From Lunularia cruciata (Eukaryota > Streptophyta > Marchantiopsida > Lunulariales > Lunulariaceae), in the NCBI GenBank assembly GCA_948567375.1, contig OX419761.1:45732243-45796242 (forward strand): a DNA stretch of 64,000 bases. Direction: 5' to 3'. The notes under the pieces are model-generated. The model saw only the letters and a program-made list of their open reading frames with translations. It made no database searches and was not told the origin of the DNA. Position numbers and translations under genes: made by a program. Each line of letters opens with the position of its first letter. Within the stretch, counting starts at the first letter, position 1. This document shows, piece after piece, positions 11,640 to 22,168 of this stretch.

Positions 11640-13450
11640 CCTTTGATAAAAGCAAATAGCTCTTGTGGAGAGTACAGGAGCATTGATCATGAACTCCTTA
11701 CCAGATAAACTGCTGAATGGACCCCCGAATGTAGAGGGTGTAGACAGTTGCAGTGCAAAGTCCCGAGGTTTGCAAACGCTCTTTTTATCCTAGTCATTGT
11801 GCACGGATCTAGATAGAACTTCCACAAGATTGCCTTTGTATCATCAGGTAAAGAGCCAATTCCATTCCTAAGAGGTTCTCCAAGTTAGCATGAATAAAAG
11901 GTTAAGATGGAACCTTTGTGTTGCATCCTCTCATGATTGAAACCTAGGTCATATCGGTCCCTCTCTACATTATTTCTTGAGAACTAAAAAAGATAAAGCA
12001 ACTCTGTATATTAACAAGCGAGACCACGAAAGGAATATTGTTAAGTAACTTCCTACCAAGGGAATCACTGGATGGTCCCAGACCTGAATTCACAAAGGAG
12101 ACGGTTGCTCGATATTTGGAGGACCCCCGGAGGTTTACAGGTGTGCTTTTCATGACGACTCTCTTGAACGCATGTCTTATTGGGTAAAGAGCTAGCGCCC
12201 GTGTTTGGGATTATCTACAAGTTAGAAAGAGAAGGGCAAACGGTTAGGATTGGATTCTCATTTGTATCCTAGATTTCCATGTTTGCCAGATCGATATCCC
12301 GATTACATGTACGTAGCTTGACCTCTATTGCTGAAGAAGAAAACCAAGCAAGTCTGTACATCAACAAATGGAGACCACGATAGGTTTATGTTAAGCTTTT
12401 ACCAAGGGAGCTGCTCACAGGAACCGAACTTGAAAATTGGAACGAAACGGTTGCCGAATACTTAGAGAACTCAAAAGTTTACAAGCGTGTTTCTTATCAC
12501 CACTCGTTTGGACGCGTGTCCATCGGGTATAGAGCTAGTTCCACTGCTTGTGATTTTCCACAAGTTAGAATAAACAAGGACAAAAGTTAGTACAGAAACT
12601 TCGCATATCCCCTCATGATCGTTATCCAGATGCTCTATTCCTTAAGAAGAGAACCAGATAACGGAAGTCTCTATATTAACAAGTGAATCAAGATAGGACA
12701 AGTATCAACCTTCTTATCAAAGGAACTGTTGGATGGAGCCGAATTGGGAGTACCGCATATGATGGTTGGCCGATATTTCGAGGGCCCGGAAGATTGCAGG
12801 AGTATTTCTGAAATAGGCCCCAACTCCATTCGACCAATGACTTGACGGAGAACTCTGATGATCCTCTCGTGAATTCCGTGGGGATGAGCTTGATAACTTG
12901 CTCGGCACCAAAATGGATGGAAAACTTAGCCGAAGCTGTTTCGGTCATGGGCTGGTAGCTTTGCTCTGTCGAAGCAATAGACTTAAAAATATTCATTGAA
13001 CCTTCATTCGAATGATGAAAATTTTGCCCCGCAATAGAATCAAATACCATAGAATACTCAGTTTGGTTGTATTGTGCTATAATACAGCTTGCGGGCCAGC
13101 AGAATGCATATGAACTGGATAAGACGTTGGGGTTAACCCAACCGAAATTATAATGGTAGTAAACTTGGCGAGATACAATTACTTCAGACAATATCATGCT
13201 GGACTAAAGTAGAAATTGCGAGTTTCAGAGGGACTGAGTACCCATCCCCCTTGGATGGGCAGCGAGTGCAGTAGCAGCTCACAAAGTCTCCAAGTACAGG
13301 GGTATGCAGCGGGGTCATTTTTTTGTTCCTCCGGCATTGGAGTTATATGGAGCGATGGACACAGTGTTAGACACCTTGGGCAGGGAGTGCGTGAGAGCTT
13401 ATCATGTTAAATGCCTGGGTATCATTTTCACAATCATACTTTGTAATATA
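11640..13450 (+). pseudogene. Decayed gene for a tandem-repeat protein of unknown family
   Basis: Three DNA units align, starting near 11985, 12340 and 12650 (spacing about 350 and 315 bp). A fourth, weaker one lies near 11650-11830. On the plus strand each unit yields a related peptide: SLPDKLLNGPP; FLPRESLDG with ETVARYLEDPRRF; LLPRELLTG with ETVAEYLENSKVY; and FLSKELLDG with VGRYFEGPED. Stops and frame changes interrupt them. After the last unit, plus-strand frames read PLVNSVGMSLITCSAPKWM (12857-12960) and FFVPPALELYGAMDTVLDT (within 13240-13450). I do not recognise the family. The minus strand has a longer uninterrupted frame (12688-13197, 169 codons), but the motif conservation between units is better on plus, so plus is my inference. 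Confidence 0.4.
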
Positions 13451-13605
13451 TTTTAGACAACTTGTGTACATCACTCTACCAAGGGCATGGGTAAGAGAAC
13501 AATCACCCCAGATGATACTTCTTCAAATGTTCCAGTCGTTTGTAGACCATGCAGACTTGCATAGCCCGGATATCTTAGGTACAGTAGTGCAGATTTCTCA
13601 TTTTG

Positions 13606-13706
13606 ACTCTATTGGGGCTTAGCCCCATTTTACCGACTTTTTGTCTCACCCTTGTTCGGCTTGGTGGGGTCTTCCCATCCTTCGGGTTTTCTACGCAGTC
13701 ACCCTT
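13606..13706 (+). repeat. Double-hairpin dispersed repeat (D), copy 1
   Basis: It contains GGGGCTTAGCCCC (13614-13626), then a T/C-rich spacer, then CGGCTTGGTGGGGTCTTCCC ending in ATCC, and a tail resembling TTTCTACGCAGTCACC. Both blocks can fold: GGGGCT/AGCCCC and GGTGGG-loop-CCCATC (one G-U pair). Related copies occur at 27990-28066 (minus), 47266-47342, 48537-48735 and 58636-58714. Confidence 0.8.
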
Positions 13707-14452
13707 TACTCTACTAAAGTAGAAAACATACCTTTGCAAACTGCACATGATTTTGGCACAGAGAACTATGAAGTAAAACCCCCATGAGATATCTCTAAGC
13801 ATGCCTGGCACAAAAGTGTTTCGCCAGTAGTGGTAATGGTCCAAAACCGATCAAACGTTGGAAGAATGCTTGTCCAGGTTTGGAATTCCCCATATGCATA
13901 AAGATGCAGAGAGATACTGTGCCAGCTATTCAGCAACGAGGAGAGGAACCTCCATCAAGGACAGCTCTGGACCTCATAAGAAAACAGAGTAGAATGGGCA
14001 TACCTTTTCAGCAGCAGAAACAGAAAATCAGGCAGAGCACAGATAACTATTGGTTAGGCCATTGAAAGTTGCTGCAGATTGTCCGCATACAAAAGATCTG
14101 AAGTCGCTAAGCATCACACGAGGAACTTCAGAGTCGGATTCACTGTAATCATGGGCTATATGGCTGGATGACCTAATGGACAATTTCGGAAGATGAAAGT
14201 TGGCAAAACTGTTGGAGTGTAAAGGCCTGTAGGCTGCAGATCTAGCTTGAATGTATTTAAGGGAAATGCACAACCCCGCAAACCTTCAGAGTAAGCTGCA
14301 CAGGAGAACGAGAGAAGAGTATCTAGAATTTAGACAGGCCGCGCATGGAGGCCTTGGAGGTAGATATGCCTTCCGCTCGTGGGCTTAAGTCCGCTCCACG
14401 CCATCCTGCGAACCTAACCGCTGCCACATACTGTGAAAGCGTTAATAATTTT

Positions 14453-14547
14453 TGTTTAAGGGTATGCATTTGCTTTTCTTGAACGTCTGCTTTTCTTTTT
14501 GTTTAGGGGTATGCATTTGCATACCTCATAACCCGTCTGCTTTTCTT
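14453..14547. repeat. Tandem duplication, unit about 48 bp
   Basis: GTTTAAGGGTATGCATTTGC (14453-14472) recurs as GTTTAGGGGTATGCATTTGC (14501-14520). The following CGTCTGCTTTTCTT recurs at 14485-14498 and 14534-14547. There is no coding context. Confidence 0.75.
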
Positions 14548-17500
14548 CATCAGTGACCTTGACCGGTAGCCTAACATTTCCACAAGTCGAGGATTGAAAT
14601 GGGAAAAAGAGGTCTATCTTTTACGAGCCTATTGTGCTAAGATATCCAAGAGTACATGCTAGCTGAAATTCTCGTTGAATATAACAATTCGTAACAGAAG
14701 GCAACGATCGTAGAAGTGGCATTGTTCACAAACAATAGCGGCAGTCATCACCACCCATCAGCCACACAAGTTTAGGCACTGGGCCTGACTTCCCTTACAA
14801 AGAATCTCAGAAACTTTGACATGGCAAAATCCATTACCTTCTTGTTGGACCCTTGACGGACGAGCCTGCTTTAGCACTAGGTCCTGCGCGAATAAAGTAC
14901 ACGCACAAAAGAGTAAACTGCCTCGTGACCAGTTTGCCCTAGCTTCGTTACGTGCTGCGCGTGCAAGATCCCACTCTCCCCGTGCGTCCTCAAGCAAATT
15001 GGCATCGTATACTTGATCCGCGATCGAAACTGCACTGATCCCGATTCTGCTATAATCTTAATCAGATTCTGCTATTTTTAAGTAATAAGAATTAGATTTG
15101 GATCAGAAAAACTTGTCATGGGCTTTGTTATTTGAATTTTACAGCCTTGCTAAGAAGTAGCACCAACGTCCCCAATCTTGACATCACCCGTCTCCTTCTC
15201 TTCCATCTCATTTTCGAACATCCTCCGGAATACAGCCGACCTGCTACCGTGATTGGACAAAAATACACAATTACATCCAGTTTCGCACTATGACACATTC
15301 GATTCAAGGAATTCACTGTTCAGTTCACGACTTCAACTTTTGGTATCCAGAATCTCATAAGAATAAAGGTCACTATAGTATCAGAAACACTCATGACGGT
15401 CGAAGAAACAATGCAGATTTTAGGAACTCTTTCGGGCGAATATCCTGAGGATTCACTTACGGTTTGAGTATTCTCTAGAAGACTCGATTTCTTTGAAGCC
15501 ACAAATGAAGCCACAAATGCCCGTTCAGAGCAAGATCACTTTCCTTTGGAAATTCGAAAATTGTCACGATGCACACATTGGTAGTAAAAAGTTATGTTTA
15601 TCAAATAAGTTCGAGCCAAGCCGGCCTAGATTAGTATCCCTTTCCTCGGAGCCACCAGTAGAAATAAGTTCCAGCCGTTGTCCGCAAGGAATTTTGCTTG
15701 AAGCCTGAGTATGTCGGTTATAGCATCTGGTCAACTAGGCTTCTGACCTTGCGCGAATGTTGGCCACTATCCAATTCATCAGATTTCTAGAGCCGGACTG
15801 GGGCTTGATTGTCAGTGAACCTCCAACTCAATTCCCCCTAGTTCCTTCCCAGACGGTATTTTTGCAGCAAAGAACGTCCATAAAAGTTATTCACAGAATC
15901 AAGTGAAACATTTGGCTGCGGACTGAACGCATAGTTCTTACAACATCATTATGGGATTATTGACGACTTGGACTCGAATGGTCCCTTCTTGGAGAATACC
16001 TAAGTCGCCTCTCGAATTAACCAGCGCTTCACAATTCAAACTGTATGTAGCCATTTGAAGCATGCACTAAGAAATTGAAGAAAACATGGCTTCTGCCTCC
16101 TCCTAATTGCCAAATTCGAGATCATCTGAAACTCCAGTTGGGCAAAGTAGCACGGAAAACCCGACTATCAAGTAACTTCTCTTGAGTTCTTCACTCACCG
16201 TTACAAAACGATACGGGCACGGAATCACTACCCACCAATTCAAATCTCCGCGAGAAGAATCACTCACGGGATTAGGTTAAAAAGTTTGAAGAAATTCCAG
16301 CTTCCATCTTATCTCCGAACAGTTGCATGAAGCTGGATTTCCAAATACTAAGCTCTGGCACTCGCAACGTACTTCGAGTTGGAAAAGACGTACAGCCTGG
16401 AGAAGAATAAGCAGTGGAAAAGGGAGTACTACCGGATTGACTATCAGATCTGCGAGAAAAGAAGTCTTTACTGAATGAACTGGAGAACGATGAAGAACCA
16501 CTGAGATACGCGAGAAGAGCTCTCTTGCTTGCAACGCCCTGTGAAGAAACTGATGTAAAACCACAGTTACAGAGACCACCGTCAAATTGACCTTGAGTAA
16601 TCTCAGAGGCCCTGTGAGATACAATCATCGCCTGTTGACGTCAACGTCTGAGAGAGTGACAAAAGGCCAAGCGGTTCGCTGAAGCGAGACATACTGATTG
16701 TCACTCTGTGCTGATTAGACTTTGGCACTGCATATAGAGTGTAAGATAATCAAGCTGCCCCGCGGTGATTTGGAAGGAACTTATGCATTGAAGTCCTCCC
16801 AGGATATTTCACGTTTCGTATGTCATGTGAAAGAATTAGTAAGACTGGCTCGGATAAGGTTAGTGATTGGATTAGTTAACATTAGGCGAGTCCAGGGAGA
16901 AACTATTAAAATTCCGTAGAAATTACAATTTGAGTAATGTTCTCCACAAATTTCATAACACAATACATTTCCCCTCCTTATAAATTAAGACTTGGCTAGA
17001 AACCAGTAACTCATGAGAACAGGACTTAAGTACGAAGAGAAGATGGTAACCCAGAGGTTATGGGGCCAGCTGAGAACTTCATCCAACGAACAGTTCCTTC
17101 AAGGCGCTTGGAGGAAGTATTTTACTTTTCTAACCCGTTGTCTTGATTTCTCACAAGAAGCGTCCAGAATGGCAATGGCTGGAGGGATCCCAGTGTTCTC
17201 TTAAGACCGGGTGAGGGTTCTCACATATTACGTAATGAAATACAGGACACCTGGTAAACGTAAGACTGCCTCTGACGTATGATCGTAACATAGTAAAGAT
17301 CGCCATAACTATCAATTAGAGAGAGTGGTAAGCATGCTTAAGTATGCTCACAGTGGTTAGTATGAAGTCTCTGATGCATAGGTACCTGCAGTACATAGTG
17401 AGTGCGAGCAGGAGTAACTTTGAGAAAGAAGCATGACATGTTGACAGCATGAAGATGTTAGAGCGTAGGAACCAGTCTCACAAATAACGAGACGCCTCCG

Positions 17501-18420
17501 TGGAGAGTGTACAGTATTAGGACTGGGATTAACATCAGCATGCAATATGTCGGCATGAGTCCGTCAACACTGAAAAAACAATAAAGAAGAAGCAGTTCCT
17601 TATTTTTTAATAGTAAGCCTACACAATAACACCCACGGATTCGTGAATGCCCTGCGGGATGCCAAGGTAACTGGATGCAATGCCAGTATCTCCCGTCCCG
17701 AGTTTCTGATCTTTTGCTCATCAGTGCCAGGGTTCTCACATAATAAACTGGAAGTCCTCGCTGATCGCCTATGCACGGTAATTGTACAGCTGCTCATCTT
17801 GCACTATGTGCTCTTCTATCATAAGTATCCTCTTTCCTCGCAGGTTCGGATTCCAAGTGAGTACTTGATGACTGCTAGCTCCAGCATCCACCGACATGAA
17901 CGTGACATATCGTCCAACGTTTTTCATATCCCTTGATCTGCTTATAATGCTCAGTTCCGAAGATCCTAAGTGGAGTATAGATAGTGGAGGTATTTGGGAC
18001 AGTCTAGTGACTCCAATCACCGCTCTTTAAGTAAACATCCTGGTATATTATTTCTTGGCCGAACTGCATCATGTACCACAGAAAATTCAATTTAAACGAG
18101 TTCAATTCAACTCCGCTCAGAGCTATGAGTTCATCTGCATGAATTGCTTCAACTCATCCTCTTTCTGCCGTCCCCGCCCCCAGGCTTCTCGTATTACGAC
18201 ATCGTTCATTAAACGTTCTAAGAAATCATGATGTTTCGCTTTCCTGTATCCCCCTGACACTCCTGCGAATCTGTCTACCCCGTTTCTCCCGTGCCCTTTG
18301 GTATCGCGAGGGATTGGTCGACGAAGTGAACAAGGAGTTGGCCGGTTCTCGAAACTGCAATGAGTTACAGGGAAATTGTTCCTAGCTCTGAATTTCACCT
18401 TCAAATCTAGCGTCGGCTAG
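14548..18420. other. About 3.9 kb without a recognisable gene
   Basis: It is richer in G+C than the flanking repeat regions and carries short frames on both strands, none with motifs or consistent exon structure that I can support. The most gene-like are a serine-rich minus frame (16272-16628) and a charged minus frame (18123-18404). A 12-bp palindrome GTTGACGTCAAC (16634-16645), containing TGACGTCA as in bZIP sites, lies just upstream of the first. This may be decayed genic or transposon sequence. Confidence 0.4.
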
Positions 18421-19427
18421 TGCTGTAAAGAACGTTTTTGGAAAACTCAGATAAAATAATTGATGCTGGAGTACCAAGAACACAAATTTAAATTATTTTA
18501 TTGTAATCTACCAAGCAGATAAACTTTTCGATCGAACTTTTCTAATTTATATATTTTTTATAATAAAATTTATTTCGCAAAAATCCTTTAGTTTAAAGTT
18601 CATTCAAATTTAATATTCTCTGGAATCGTTTGAATGTTTCAATTAAGAATTAAGAATTATGGAATTTAGAAGATATAATAAATAGATAAAAATGAAATTA
18701 TTTTTAATTGATTTATAGAGAAACCTAAACAAAACTAAATCATATTTATAATTATCTCGATATTACATGGAAAATTTCCTCAACTGGTAATTAAGACAAA
18801 TAATGGATGGAACATTTTAAGACATATCGGACAGGCTTCTGTACGCTACAGTAACGGATGGAGCCGAAACCTAGCAAGAAGAGATCCTACGAAGCGCCGT
18901 TGATGCCACCTGTCCGCTTCAAAGAAAAGATACGTGGCAAGGTGGCCTTGAAGATGTCTTGTTCTTGTGGGCTGTTTCCCCCGCAGTTATATGGAGTTAA
19001 GCCGGCTTCGTGTTTGCTTCACAGTGGGAGCTCTACCTGATCATGCCCAATCATAGAAGAAATAAGAGTCCTCGCAAAGTGGAACGCGAACCTGGCAGAT
19101 TGTATGCCAATTTGAGTCTCGATATTCGAGGTTGAAGTTGTTAAAATTCGCTTGCCGAGCTCGATCCGCTGAAGTGTGATAGCTAAGGTTTGTTGTTTTC
19201 GTTTCTTCTGCTTTCATCGTAGCTGTGAATCTCCTGGCAGACAGTCGGATACGGCAGAAATTTGGGACGAGGTTGATGGCTGGATAGAGGTGGAAATCTT
19301 AGTAATAATGTTGGATTGGATCGGCTTGGGATTTCACTTAAGGTCAGACAGATACGGATTGGTTCGAATTCTAGTATCGAGGCTGGGAGGGTAAGGTGGT
19401 TTTTGGGGAATGCGGTTGTTAACTGTG
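18421..19427. other. AT-rich intergenic sequence and 5' flank of the TPR-like gene
   Basis: 18421-18840 is strongly AT-rich and non-coding. From about 18840 the base composition becomes balanced and leads into the promoter and leader of the gene at 19598. Short frames here (18858-19040, 19176-19394) show no conserved features. A GGTAAGG sequence at 19390 could be a splice donor in the leader, but no matching acceptor is evident. Confidence 0.45.
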
Positions 19428-19457
19428 TTAGGGTTTTTTCTTCACAACGATGGGCCC
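19428..19457 (+). promoter_or_regulatory. Telo-box and TGGGCC site II-like element
   Basis: TTAGGGTTT (19428-19436, the reverse complement of AAACCCTAA) is followed 14 bp later by TGGGCCC (19451-19457). In plants this pair is typical of promoters or leaders of growth- and cell-cycle-linked housekeeping genes, site II being bound by TCP factors. It lies about 140-170 bp before the start codon at 19598. That it regulates this gene is inference. Confidence 0.5.
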
Positions 19458-19553
19458 GGGAAAGAGGTGGTGCTGCTTACTTGTACATTGAGAGGAAAGA
19501 AATTAGACGAGAATCTTTTCAGTTTATTTAGACTGTACTTGCGAATCAGAGAT

Positions 19554-19577
19554 ATGTGGCCTGGAGCAGGGGAGTGA
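19554..19577 (+). other. Short upstream open reading frame in the leader
   Basis: An ATG at 19554 opens a seven-codon frame (MWPGAGE) that ends in TGA at 19575-19577, 20 bp before the likely main start. It is out of frame with the main protein. If the transcript starts upstream, it could lower or tune translation by re-initiation. Confidence 0.45.
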
Positions 19578-19597
19578 AACAGCGTTCATCAGCTAAA

Positions 19598-20920
19598 ATG
19601 AAGCAGGGGAAAAGTCGGACGTTGCAGCCAGTGGCATTGCCCAAGGCTCTGCTGCCCGACCCTGACTCTCTTCTCCAACACATCGATCGCGCTGTAATGT
19701 CAACGGAGTATGCCCGGGCATCTCAAGATCTTACCAACATACCTCCCGGACCGAGTGTTTTTAACTCGCATTCTAAGATCACTCAAACTGCGTCCAAAGA
19801 TGTTGAGGACTGTTCTAGGACAACAAAAGGATTTTTGCAAGGCTCTTTAGTTGAAGATTTCCTGGAGAAAGTTACTGCAGGTAACTTGGAGAGACGGTCT
19901 AACAGAGGTCGGAGGAATTCAAAGCATGCCGTAGTTTTTAATCCCGAGCCGTCCTTGTCAAGTTCGCAGCCACGCTCAAGTGGTTCAAAAATCGATAGTT
20001 CTTCTGGGAAAGTGAACAAATCAAAAAATGAGTCATCTTCAGATACAGGAAGGATATTAGATACTGAGTTTGGTAACTTCTCTGTAAACTCTTTAAATGA
20101 TCAACCTGCTATTCCACCAACTTCTCTTACTGTGACTGTCTCCAGATTCAATCCATCCGCCCACGACATGTTTCCTAGATCAGTTGCCCCCAAGTTCTCA
20201 TTTTTCCAACCAGCCAAGGCCAGTTTGAAAACGAAGGTCTTCACTAATGACAGTGGTTCCGAATATGACTACTTAGATGGGGAGCGAACTAGTTCAGCCA
20301 GCTCAACAGCTACTGGTTCCCCATCAGAAAAGATGATGAGACACGGAAGCCCTCTCGTGTTCTCAAGTGCTGTGGATTTCAGTACCTTATTACCATCAAG
20401 TCTAGACTTAGTAGATAAACTGGACTCACCAAATGAGACACCCGTGAAGTATGATGCAGTAGCCGCTGACCAGGCATATAGAGCAGGCAGTGCTGCAATG
20501 GAAGAAGGGGACATGGTTCAAGCCATTGCTCTATTGCGTCTGGCTTCAATCAAGTGTCCCCGTAATAAACCATCTGCATTGGTGAAGATCGAGAAGTTAA
20601 TTACTGCTGCTGCCCAGCAACTAGAAATGCAGGAGGCAAGTAGGAATATTGATGAAGGAAGCGATTTTGTCGAACAGGAGAAAGAAGTTACAGAAGAAGT
20701 CGAGCGGCACTTACCGATGAAGGTTCTTGCAGTCGGAGATATGCTCAAGGCAGACGAAGCATACAGAGCTGGAGTAGCAGCTTTGGAGGCAGGGGAACCC
20801 GAGAAAGCGTTGGGCCACCTACAGAAGGCTATCGTAGCTTGTCCAGAGGATCGGCGAAACGCCACTACCAAGATCAATACTCTCATTGACCAGGCGAACT
20901 TCGAACTCAGAATGCGGTAG
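19598..20920 (+). CDS. Protein with disordered N-terminal part and two C-terminal TPR-like repeats
   Basis: It encodes 440 residues without an intron. I take ATG 19598 (context AAAATGAAG) because the frame upstream has no in-frame ATG; the only earlier start would be a GTG at 19556. Residues about 1-280 are rich in Ser, Lys, Asn and Pro and look mostly disordered, with small hydrophobic motifs such as LLPDPDSLLQHIDRAV near the N-terminus and FSTLLPSSLDL before the repeats. Two helical-hairpin repeats follow, about 290-343 and 385-440, spaced 95 residues apart. Both read ADxAYRAGxAAxExG, then ALxxLxxA, then CP and a KIxxLI helix. This fits tetratricopeptide-like folds, which usually bind other proteins. 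An acidic linker separates them. I do not recognise a named family. No signal peptide or membrane helix is seen, so it is probably cytosolic or nuclear. The frame is intact, so I consider the gene real. Confidence 0.85.
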   Translation: MKQGKSRTLQPVALPKALLPDPDSLLQHIDRAVMSTEYARASQDLTNIPPGPSVFNSHSKITQTASKDVEDCSRTTKGFLQGSLVEDFLEKVTAGNLERRSNRGRRNSKHAVVFNPEPSLSSSQPRSSGSKIDSSSGKVNKSKNESSSDTGRILDTEFGNFSVNSLNDQPAIPPTSLTVTVSRFNPSAHDMFPRSVAPKFSFFQPAKASLKTKVFTNDSGSEYDYLDGERTSSASSTATGSPSEKMMRHGSPLVFSSAVDFSTLLPSSLDLVDKLDSPNETPVKYDAVAADQAYRAGSAAMEEGDMVQAIALLRLASIKCPRNKPSALVKIEKLITAAAQQLEMQEASRNIDEGSDFVEQEKEVTEEVERHLPMKVLAVGDMLKADEAYRAGVAALEAGEPEKALGHLQKAIVACPEDRRNATTKINTLIDQANFELRMR

Positions 20921-22128
20921 TTACTCTTAAGCTTAATACCACGGTCTAGGGGCTTTATGCGATATATAATTTAACGGCTTGAGAAGCTGTCACCCTACAA
21001 TGAAGCCTCCACTTTCTTTACGATTGGGAATTGACGTGATTTGAGAAGCTTGAGATTTTGGTCTTGGTCTTTTGCTTTTCGATCTCATTCTGCTGGGTCT
21101 AAAACTAACATTGGAACCTAGAATGGATACTTGAGTTTTTGATTCTGCCTTTACAACCAAGCGTGTACTGTGGTGCAAGTTATGAGTACAAGTTTATGCT
21201 CCTTTATTACCCAAGTACAGATTTCCTGTACTCACCTCGTAGAAGGCGGTCGTATACACATCGGGTATTTACTTGAGTTGCGGCCTCCTATGTCTACTTG
21301 GATCAGGGTTCTAGACTGTTTCTTTTGAATCTGAACGCAAGAAGTTATGTACATCTAGAGAGTTGACATTAGTTTAAGGGAGCCCAGCAGTCCACTGACT
21401 CTGTCTTCGCAGGGCAGTAAGATAATGCCGAATTTTTGTGTAGGCTCTTCTTTTCTTTTACGTGGTGCCGGCAGTACTTTGCATTTAATCAGATTCTTGT
21501 TTAAGAGTATACTGTGTTGCCGTAAAAGCGGAGAAGCTTCACCAGGACACCTTGATCATGTGAAAGAACAGGTTGTTTGCAGTGCAGTCCTGCACATGCT
21601 ACTTGTTCGTGTTATTGTAGCATAGCCTATTAAGAAACTTGGCGCACTTTGCTGCAATTTTGTGTTGAATTTCGTTGTTGCTTGTTCAGGCCTTGAGTAA
21701 TATATATATATCAGGGTGTGGTGGTTTGTGTAGACAAACCAAATTTGACGCTGAAGACGAAGCATTTGGTCCCTCCAAGAAAAAGTGATTAGAACGTGTA
21801 GAGGAATGGAAGTGTCTGTATGGTGCTTTCTGAAACCAAGAGATGACGAGTGCTGCAGAAGTTGCCGAATCGACCATAGAATACTGAGCAAGGTCTGTGA
21901 AGCTCTTTACTTGATTTTGATGAATATTTTGACACATACGCATTGTCCAATTTACCTCTTCTCAGTTTACTGGATTGGCTGCAGCAGGCATTCATAGTAG
22001 TCAAACAACCATACCATGTATGATAGAAGGCAAGAGTACCATAATGCCGCATTTTGACGTAAGAACTTGAGATAGAAGTTTTATTCAGCATCAAAGCTGT
22101 TCGCTTAGAATTTATCAATGGTGATACG
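20921..22128. other. 3' flank of the TPR-like gene; no further gene seen
   Basis: It probably begins with the 3' untranslated region. Frames in 21425-22118 overlap on both strands and have no conserved motifs. There is a short TA-rich tract at about 21701-21711. No clear polyadenylation signal could be assigned. Confidence 0.4.
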
Positions 22129-22168
22129 CTTTACGAATATCTTGCAACGTTGCAAGATATTCGTAAAG
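22129..22168. repeat. Perfect 40-bp palindrome
   Basis: CTTTACGAATATCTTGCAAC is followed directly by its exact reverse complement, with no loop. Such a sequence could form a cruciform or a hairpin in RNA. It lies about 1.2 kb downstream of the TPR-like gene. Function unknown. Confidence 0.95.

Noticed and set aside
12688-13197. 169-codon minus-strand open frame
   Set aside because: It crosses the third tandem unit and its tail, where peptide similarity between units is better on the plus strand. It has no recognisable motif and ends inside the repeat.
16272-16628. Serine-rich minus-strand frame of 118 codons with a bZIP-like palindrome upstream
   Set aside because: An overlapping frame of 115 codons exists in another phase. 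No conserved motif or splice partner was found, so it is not supported as a gene.
18123-18404. Charged minus-strand frame of 93 codons
   Set aside because: The C-terminal helix-like part looks protein-like, but there is no family match, no exon partner and no promoter evidence.
19361-19375. GGTTCGAATTC, like a tRNA gene B box
   Set aside because: No A box or cloverleaf can be formed in the preceding 70 bases.
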